This document shows, one piece after another, positions 58,993-64,000 of a stretch of 64,000 nucleotides of DNA (position 1 is the first letter of the stretch; every line of letters starts with the position of its first letter). Location: positions 1 through 64,000 of the forward strand of contig JBGUEQ010000013.1 in assembly GCA_041821265.1 (NCBI GenBank), written 5' to 3'. The notes beneath the pieces are model-generated. The model searched no databases. It saw only the letters and a list, made by a program, of their open reading frames with translations, and was not told where the DNA came from. The position numbers and the translations under genes were made by a program. This DNA comes from Lachnotalea sp041821265. Its GTDB lineage: Bacteria; Bacillota; Clostridia; Lachnospirales; Lachnospiraceae.

Positions 58993-59138
58993 TCTAGAAT
59001 TCTGATTGCTAAATGTATTTAAATGTTAAATGAGGTCGAATATGAAGTCGATAATGGATATCATTTGGATGTAGCCAAATCAAGAATATTATTGCATAAA
59101 AAAAGCTGTTATGATATAGTTCAATTGTAAATACAATG
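58993..59138. other. Intergenic region after the amidohydrolase gene
   Basis: Holds an unsupported 35-codon frame from ATG 59023 (starts MLNEVEYEVDNGYHLDVAKS) without a good ribosome site. I cannot tell a relic from chance. No clear terminator. Confidence 0.3.
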
Positions 59139-59238
59139 TAACTATTTAGGTAACTACGCAGCACCTATAGACACGTGGCATTTTGTAAAACAAAATACTG
59201 AGTCTTGTAGCGTTAACTAAATTGATACTGAATAATTA
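59139..59238 (+). repeat. Element A, copy 5 (degenerate, internally deleted)
   Basis: Starts TAACTATTTAG and ends CTGAATAATTA, with TTTTGTAAAACAAAA and GAGTCTTGTAGCG retained. The segment between the two TAGCG motifs of a full copy is missing, consistent with deletion between short direct repeats. It ends 34 bases before the next gene. Confidence 0.7.
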
Positions 59239-59272
59239 CTATATAATAAAATTTAGAAAGGAGGAAATTATA

Positions 59273-59449
59273 ATGATAGCAAAGAATACACAAACGGGTA
59301 AGAATAAGGAATATGATTTAAACAAGATAAGTATCAATCATATTGTTAAGCTAGTAGGGTTATTTCTAAAATTTAATAGTAGTTCATACAGTTGGTATAA
59401 TAATTGGAGTATTTATAATTTCAGTTCTTTCTATGGCAGAGTGCTATAG
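59273..59449 (+). CDS. Small protein, probably frameshifted
   Basis: A 58-codon frame with an excellent ribosome site AGAAAGGAGG 10 bases before the ATG. The N-terminal half (MIAKNTQTGKNKEYDLNKIS then INHIVKLVGLFLK) looks like a real soluble-to-membrane transition. The C-terminal part is Ser/Tyr/Asn-rich and unnatural. In another frame, from about 59385, the same DNA encodes HTVGIIIGVFIISVLSM and ends at TGA 59452-59454, which looks like a membrane helix. A frameshift is therefore likely near 59375-59390. Family not recognised. Confidence 0.45.
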   Translation: MIAKNTQTGKNKEYDLNKISINHIVKLVGLFLKFNSSSYSWYNNWSIYNFSSFYGRVL

Positions 59450-59471
59450 ATGATGTGATTATAAATGTTTT

Positions 59472-59513
59472 GTTACTGACAGTATGAGGAAATCAGCTGT
59501 CAGCAAGAGTAAC
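59472..59513. other. Imperfect hairpin between small genes
   Basis: GTTACT...AGTAAC outer arms with CTGACAG/CTGTCAG inner arms. No T-run. It may be part of a worn repeat. Confidence 0.5.
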
Positions 59514-59596
59514 GTGATAGTAACATATTACAAAAATATTGAGCTGATTATAAGCTTTTGTGTGATACGCAGAATGCTTTTGATGGGCTCTTTTTG

Positions 59597-59637
59597 TTTG
59601 CATTGCGTAGTGGTAACTATGATGATACTGAATAGTT
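59597..59637 (+). repeat. Element A, copy 6 (right half only)
   Basis: TTTGCATTGCGTAGTGGTAAC followed by TATGATGATACTGAATAGTT matches the right end of the full copies; the left half is absent. It ends about 18 bases before the next start codon. Confidence 0.65.
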
Positions 59638-59655
59638 TCGATAGGAGAATGAAAT

Positions 59656-59841
59656 ATGGCAAGAGATAGAGAAACCGTGTGCATTTATTATGAGTCACAT
59701 GGTATATGTAAAAAAGGAAGAGAGGCAAATCACAAAGGTTATTGTCAAAAATGTGATAAGTATTATCCGCGAGTAAGAGAAAAACATATCAATCAAAAGA
59801 AAAAGCAAATAGAGAAAATAAGGAAAGAGGAGAAATATTAA
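59656..59841 (+). CDS. Small Cys-rich protein upstream of rtcB
   Basis: A 61-residue basic protein. The first 40 residues hold four spaced cysteines (TVCIYYESHGICKKG and GYCQKCDKYYP) suggesting a zinc-binding knuckle; the tail is a Lys/Glu-rich helix (NQKKKQIEKIRKEEK). ATAGGAGAATG precedes the ATG. It ends 1 base before the rtcB start codon, so translation is coupled. I recall similar small Cys-rich proteins beside rtcB in clostridia but cannot name a family. A role with RNA or RtcB is inferred from coupling. Confidence 0.75.
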   Translation: MARDRETVCIYYESHGICKKGREANHKGYCQKCDKYYPRVREKHINQKKKQIEKIRKEEKY

Positions 59842-59842
59842 T

Positions 59843-61054
59843 ATGAAAATAGTAGAGGGGAAATTTAATACGGCGAAGGTATTTGCTGATGAAATAGAAG
59901 AAATGGCATTTTTACAAGTGAAAGAGCTTTGTGATCAGGAATTTGTGCATAATGCAAAGATTCGAATTATGCCAGATGTACATGCAGGAGCTGGTTGTAC
60001 CATTGGAACAACAATGACAATAACTGATAAAATCGTTCCTAATTTAGTGGGTGTAGATATCGGATGTGGTATGGAAACAATCCAAATAGAAAATAAGCAT
60101 ATTGAGTTAGAAAAATTAGATAAGCTAATAAGAGAGAAAATTCCTTCCGGGTATAACATTCGTGAAAGAGCACATAAATTTAGTACAGAAATTGATTTGA
60201 ATGAGTTGCGTTGTTTAAGAGAGGCGAATATCAATGTGGAACGAGCAAAGAAAAGCATAGGGACGCTAGGTGGTGGAAATCACTTTATTGAGGCAAATAA
60301 AGATGAAAAGAAACAAATATTTATAGTAGTTCATTCTGGAAGTCGTCATTTGGGTTTGGAGGTTGCAGGTTTTTATCAAGAACAGGCATATCAATCACTT
60401 AACGGCAATACAAATAAAGAGATAGAGTTATTAATAGAAAATTATAAAGAATCTGGTCGTGAGACAGAGATTTCAAGTGCGGTAAAAGAACGAAAAGAAA
60501 TGGTGAAAACTGAAATCCCCAAAGAATTGGCATATGTAGAGGGGAAACTTATGGAGGATTATATTCATGATATGAAGATTGTACAAAGATTTGCTATGTT
60601 AAATCGAAAAGCAATGATGGATGAACTGATTCGTGGAATGAAGTTGAAAGTAAAGGAAGAGTTTACGACAATACACAACTATATTGATACCGATGCTATG
60701 ATTTTAAGGAAAGGAGCGGTATCGGCAAAAAAAGGTGAAAAAATATTAATACCCATTAATATGCGAGACGGCTCATTGATATGTATTGGAAAAGGAAATG
60801 AAGACTGGAATCAATCTGCACCACACGGAGCAGGACGTCTTATGTCAAGAAGAGATGCTAAAAATTCATTTACAGTATCTGAGTTTAAAAAACAGATGAC
60901 GAAGGTTTATACAACTTCTGTTAATGCAAAAACTTTGGATGAATGTCCAATGGCATATAAGAACATGGAGGATATTATAAGAAATATAGGAGATACAGTA
61001 GATATAATAAGCACAATCATACCAATTTATAATTTTAAGGCTTCTGAAGAATAG
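59843..61054 (+). CDS. rtcB: RtcB-type RNA ligase
   Basis: A 403-residue GTP-dependent, Mn-dependent ligase joining 2',3'-cyclic phosphate or 3'-phosphate to 5'-OH RNA ends. Conserved segments: MPDVHAGAGCTIGTTM, LVGVDIGCGM (metal Asp and Cys), LGGGNHFIEA (metal His), VHSGSRHLGLEVA and the guanylylation-site region SAPHGAGRLMSRRDAKNSF. It belongs to the shorter RtcB group found without archease; none is encoded in view. It lies 1 base after the small Cys-rich gene. Likely role is RNA repair. Confidence 0.94.
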   Translation: MKIVEGKFNTAKVFADEIEEMAFLQVKELCDQEFVHNAKIRIMPDVHAGAGCTIGTTMTITDKIVPNLVGVDIGCGMETIQIENKHIELEKLDKLIREKIPSGYNIRERAHKFSTEIDLNELRCLREANINVERAKKSIGTLGGGNHFIEANKDEKKQIFIVVHSGSRHLGLEVAGFYQEQAYQSLNGNTNKEIELLIENYKESGRETEISSAVKERKEMVKTEIPKELAYVEGKLMEDYIHDMKIVQRFAMLNRKAMMDELIRGMKLKVKEEFTTIHNYIDTDAMILRKGAVSAKKGEKILIPINMRDGSLICIGKGNEDWNQSAPHGAGRLMSRRDAKNSFTVSEFKKQMTKVYTTSVNAKTLDECPMAYKNMEDIIRNIGDTVDIISTIIPIYNFKASEE

Positions 61055-61081
61055 AATGTATTAATAAATTTTACCCTCTTA

Positions 61082-61111
61082 GCATAATCCCTGTCTTATG
61101 GTGCATATACT
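61082..61111 (+). promoter_or_regulatory. Possible sigma-E promoter of spoIVA
   Basis: GCATAAT (61082-61088), 15-bp spacer, CATATACT (61104-61111), resembling the mother-cell sigma-E pattern (-35 GHATATT, -10 CATACAHT). The match is partial, but spoIVA is a known sigma-E gene. Confidence 0.5.
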
Positions 61112-61157
61112 ATATCAGCACATCACGATATATTATTACAAGGGGGTATTTTGATAC

Positions 61158-62639
61158 ATGGAATCAAATAAAGAATTCAATCTATACAAAGACATACAAA
61201 TGCGCACCGGTGGAGAAATATACATAGGAGTGGTGGGACCAGTAAGGACAGGAAAATCAACGTTTATTAAAAGATTTATGGACTTAATGGTTCTTCCAAA
61301 TATTGAAAACGAACATGTTAGACAAAGGACACAAGATGAGTTGCCACAATCGGCAACGGGAAAAACAATTATGACAACAGAACCCAAATTTATTCCAAAA
61401 GAAGCTGCTCGTATTTCTTTAGCAGATGATGTTGCGGTTGATGTAAGATTAATAGACTGTGTTGGGTATATGGTGGAGGGTGCAACAGGTCATATTGAAG
61501 ATAACGAAGAGCGCCTTGTTAAAACACCGTGGTTTGATTATGAAATACCGTTTACACAGGCAGCAGAACTGGGAACAAAGAAGGTTATTAATGACCATTC
61601 TACGATTGGAATTGTGATTACATGTGATGGCTCCTTTAGTGAACTTCCAAGAGAAAACTATGCCAAACCAGAGGAAAAGACAATACAAGAGCTAAAGAAA
61701 TTAGGTAAACCATTTGTGGTACTTGTTAATAGTCAAAAACCATTTAGTGAAGAGGCTGTAACCTTAGCAAAAAACATTGAAGAAAAGTATAAAGTAACCG
61801 CTATGCCAGTGAATTGTGAGCAATTAAGAAAAGAAGACATTAATAAAATACTAGAGCAAATTTTATACGAATTTCCAATTTCAGAAATTGAATTTTATAT
61901 TCCCAAATGGGTTGAAATGTTACCAATGGACAATAAAATCAAGTCTGATTTGGTTAGTAAAATCAAAGATATTATTAAGTCTGTTAAAATGATTAAAGAT
62001 GCTGGCAACGAGAATATGCAAATAGATAGTGAATACATAAAAAGGCTAAAAGTTGACTCGATTTCAATGGCGACAGGATGCATTAAAGTAATTATTGAAA
62101 TATTTGAAAAGTATTATTATGAAATTATAAGTGAAATGACAGGAACCAACATTGATGGTGAATATCAGATGATTGGCATGCTCAAAGAGCTTTCGAAGAT
62201 GAAGAAAGAATATGTGAAAGTATTGAGTGCGGTTAATTCTGTGCGCCAGCGTGGTTATGGTGTTGTGACACCAGAGCAAAGTGAAATTGTATTAGATGAG
62301 CCAGTTTTAATTAAGCATGGTAATAAGTTTGGTGTAAAAATCAAAGCAGAGAGTCCATCAATTCATATGATTCGCGCAAATATCGAAACAGAAATAGCAC
62401 CAATTGTTGGAAGTGAAGAACAAGCAGAAGATTTGATAAAATTCATTAAAACTTCAAATAACAATAATGAAGGAATTTGGAAAGCTAATATATTTGGAAA
62501 GTCGATTGAACAATTAGTGGAAGATGGTATTAATAGTAAAATTGCACAGATGTCAGATGATAGCCAACTTAAATTGCAGGAAACAATGCAAAAAATTGTG
62601 AATGATAGTAACGGTGGACTTGTTTGTATTATAATTTGA
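61158..62639 (+). CDS. spoIVA: Stage IV sporulation protein A (spore coat morphogenetic ATPase)
   Basis: A 493-residue ATPase that polymerises on the forespore surface as the base of the spore coat. The Walker A is VVGPVRTGKSTFIKRFMD near residues 25-42, with the following PNIENEHVRQRTQDELPQSA segment conserved in SpoIVA. The C-terminal SNGGLVCIII is close to the end conserved in the family, which anchors the protein to SpoVM. AGGGGGT lies 10 bases before the ATG. It shows that the organism makes endospores. A terminator follows. Confidence 0.97.
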   Translation: MESNKEFNLYKDIQMRTGGEIYIGVVGPVRTGKSTFIKRFMDLMVLPNIENEHVRQRTQDELPQSATGKTIMTTEPKFIPKEAARISLADDVAVDVRLIDCVGYMVEGATGHIEDNEERLVKTPWFDYEIPFTQAAELGTKKVINDHSTIGIVITCDGSFSELPRENYAKPEEKTIQELKKLGKPFVVLVNSQKPFSEEAVTLAKNIEEKYKVTAMPVNCEQLRKEDINKILEQILYEFPISEIEFYIPKWVEMLPMDNKIKSDLVSKIKDIIKSVKMIKDAGNENMQIDSEYIKRLKVDSISMATGCIKVIIEIFEKYYYEIISEMTGTNIDGEYQMIGMLKELSKMKKEYVKVLSAVNSVRQRGYGVVTPEQSEIVLDEPVLIKHGNKFGVKIKAESPSIHMIRANIETEIAPIVGSEEQAEDLIKFIKTSNNNNEGIWKANIFGKSIEQLVEDGINSKIAQMSDDSQLKLQETMQKIVNDSNGGLVCIII

Positions 62640-62651
62640 CAAATTTTTAAG

Positions 62652-62696
62652 GATGACGCCTTACTTCTGTATATGCAGGAGAGGCGTTATTTTTGA
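62652..62696 (+). terminator. Terminator of spoIVA
   Basis: GACGCCT...AGGCGTT outer stem with paired CTG/CAG inside and TTATTTTT after. Confidence 0.75.
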
Positions 62697-62708
62697 TGAA
62701 TTGAATTG

Positions 62709-62837
62709 TAACCTATTCAGTACCCATAAACGCGAGGCGTTTTGCTAAATAAAACCCGAGTTTTGTAGCACCAAATGCAATTATCATGCAGTTTGTGTGC
62801 ATCGAGTAGCGGTAATTATGAAGGTACTGAATAGTTA
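62709..62837 (+). repeat. Element A, copy 4
   Basis: Best-paired copy: the left end TAACCTATTCAGTACC pairs with GGTACTGAATAGTTA at the right end over about 15 bp with one bulge. Internal GAGGCGTTTTGCTAAATAAAAC and TGTGCATCGAGTAGCGG are conserved. It ends 79 bases before the ABC ATPase gene. Confidence 0.85.
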
Positions 62838-62916
62838 TATTAAATTACATAATTAAATCCTTATAGAATTCTTATAATAATCCATTATTATATTACAAAA
62901 CGGAGGTAATATAATA

Positions 62917-63624
62917 ATGGATCATTTAATTTTAGAAACAAAACAATTATGTAAAACATTTGATAATCAGGAAGCTGTAAAAAATGTATCGTTACAGATT
63001 CCTAAGAATTGTGTTTATGCTTTATTGGGAGCAAACGGTGCCGGAAAGTCTACAACACTTAAAATGCTATCAGGAATGCTTCGCCCAACATCTGGGAAAA
63101 TATTGTTTGATGGAAACAAGTGGAAGAGATCTGATTTGCATGATATTGGAGTATTAATAGAGGAGGCTCCCTTATATCCAAATTTGAGTGCAGTAGAGAA
63201 TCTACAGGTTAGAACAATGGCACTCGGTATTGATGAGGCAAGAATTAAGGAAGTACTTAGAATAGTGGATTTAGAAAATACAGGAAAAAAGAAAGCAGGC
63301 CAGTTCTCAATGGGAATGAAACAAAGACTAGGAATTGCAATTGCTCTTATTAATAGCCCCAAACTACTTATCCTTGATGAACCTACGAATGGATTAGATC
63401 CATTTGGAATACAAGAACTTCGTGAACTAATATGTTCATTTCCAAGTAAAGGGATAACCGTTATTGTATCAAGCCATATACTTAGTGAAGTGAGTCAGAT
63501 GGCAGATTATATTGGTATTATGGCTGGTGGAGTTCTGGGATATCAAAGTAAATTTAATCAAGAGGAAAATCTAGAAGAACTCTTTATGAATGTTGCAGGT
63601 AAATATCGTAGGGAGGGTGAATAA
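62917..63624 (+). CDS. ABC transporter ATPase, lantibiotic-immunity/BcrA type
   Basis: A 235-residue ATP-binding subunit. Walker A is LLGANGAGKSTTLKMLSG (about 35-52), the Q-loop is near EEAPLYPNLSAVENL, the signature QFSMGMKQRLGIAIAL, and Walker B LLILDEPTNGLDP. The N-terminus and LETKQLCKTFDNQEAVKNVS fit the MutF/SpaF/BcrA group, which expels lantibiotics or bacitracin-like peptides. CGGAGGT precedes the ATG. The permease starts 2 bases after the stop and matches the MutE/EpiE family, supporting the call. Confidence 0.9.
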   Translation: MDHLILETKQLCKTFDNQEAVKNVSLQIPKNCVYALLGANGAGKSTTLKMLSGMLRPTSGKILFDGNKWKRSDLHDIGVLIEEAPLYPNLSAVENLQVRTMALGIDEARIKEVLRIVDLENTGKKKAGQFSMGMKQRLGIAIALINSPKLLILDEPTNGLDPFGIQELRELICSFPSKGITVIVSSHILSEVSQMADYIGIMAGGVLGYQSKFNQEENLEELFMNVAGKYRREGE

Positions 63625-63626
63625 AA

Positions 63627-64000
63627 ATGAATCATTATATAAGCGCAGAGAGATTAAAATGTAAACACACAGCATTAAATAAATTATCATGGGCAGTACC
63701 TTGCTCCATAATGATACTGTCAATGCTACTTACAGGAAACTACTTTGCAATAGATTACTATAATTGGTGGTATGTCACAATTATGCCAGTTATGTTAGCT
63801 TTATCTTGCTGTATGTTTTCTAAAATAGATAGTAAAATGAAATATAGAGCAATTTTATCCTTACCATTGTCGAGACAAAAAATGTGGTTTGCTAAAGTTT
63901 TTGTAATGATAGAACAATTGGTATTTTCTAACCTGATCATGTTTGTGACATCTATAATTGGAGTCAAATTATTAGAATTGCTAGGAATTAAAGCAATCGT
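63627..64000 (+). CDS. Lantibiotic-immunity ABC permease (MutE/EpiE family), cut by window end
   Basis: The first 124 codons of a membrane protein that continues past the window. It begins MNHYISAERLKCKHTALNKL, with helices near residues 23-40, 46-62 and 91-120. The N-terminal YxxAExLKxKxTxxxKL pattern is characteristic of MutE/EpiE/SpaE-type permeases. AGGGAGGGTG lies 9 bases before the ATG. A second permease (MutG type) and a two-component system would be expected next. No lantibiotic precursor or modification gene is visible upstream, so this may be stand-alone immunity. Confidence 0.82.
   Translation, partial: MNHYISAERLKCKHTALNKLSWAVPCSIMILSMLLTGNYFAIDYYNWWYVTIMPVMLALSCCMFSKIDSKMKYRAILSLPLSRQKMWFAKVFVMIEQLVFSNLIMFVTSIIGVKLLELLGIKAI

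Noticed and set aside
59484..59669. 61-codon plus-strand frame overlapping the half copy of element A
   Set aside because: No ribosome site, runs through a repeat and into the start of the small Cys-rich gene in another frame.

Overview
The window looks like chromosomal DNA of a low-GC, spore-forming, anaerobic, plant-polysaccharide-degrading Firmicute of the Lachnospiraceae (Clostridium cluster XIVa). The best guess is a relative of Lachnoclostridium (Clostridium) phytofermentans. The evidence is AT-rich codon use, strong GGAGG ribosome sites, the sporulation gene spoIVA, an acetate-forming pta-ackA pair, a citrate-lyase fermentation cluster, and a non-cellulosomal GH48-GH9 cellulase pair. 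I saw no rRNA, tRNA or CRISPR array.

Layout. 1-4260: CBS-domain protein, pta-ackA, yceD-rpmF. 4261-9410: an AraC regulator with a three-gene sugar ABC importer, sitting between rpmF and plsX. 9500-17640: plsX-acpP, rnc-smc-ftsY, threonine ammonia-lyase. 17890-22590: an apparently self-regulated MarR repressor with a heterodimeric ABC exporter. 22670-33040: aroC (minus strand), a small alarmone synthetase, an OhrR-like regulator, an iron-sulfur flavoprotein, a secreted NlpC/P60 hydrolase, tcdA and a second ABC exporter pair. 33590-38620: GH48 and GH9 cellulases. 38790-49710: carbonic anhydrase and a citrate fermentation cluster (citC; citD-citE-citF-citX-transporter; citG) with an embedded two-component pair. 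49740-54660: a 5'-truncated DUF2804 pseudogene, a SulP transporter, DUF134-flavin reductase-Mrp, and an MgtE remnant. 54900-58990: two SHOCT membrane proteins, a two-component system with a Met-rich sensor loop, an HxlR regulator and an amidohydrolase. 59270-64000: small proteins, rtcB, spoIVA and the start of a lantibiotic-immunity-type ABC transporter cut by the window edge.

How the genes work together. Cellulose is attacked outside the cell by GH48/GH9, sugars enter through importers such as the one here, and Pta-AckA yields ATP and acetate. Citrate is cleaved by the CitDEF lyase after CitC/CitX/CitG maturation. yceD-rpmF-plsX-acpP-rnc-smc-ftsY is the usual housekeeping block, but here a sugar-transport cassette divides it.

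The most unusual content is between the genes. At least four families of short structured repeats recur. One is a palindromic family of about 130 bp with TAACTATTCAG ends, always lying just upstream of a gene and in that gene's orientation. Another is a 189-bp MITE-like element with 17-bp terminal inverted repeats plus solo ends. Several gene remnants are also visible: DUF2804, MgtE, a probably frameshifted 58-codon gene, and an in-frame deletion that fused two broken accessory modules at the end of the GH9 cellulase. I did not find a clearly new multi-gene system; the repeat families are the best candidates for undescribed biology.
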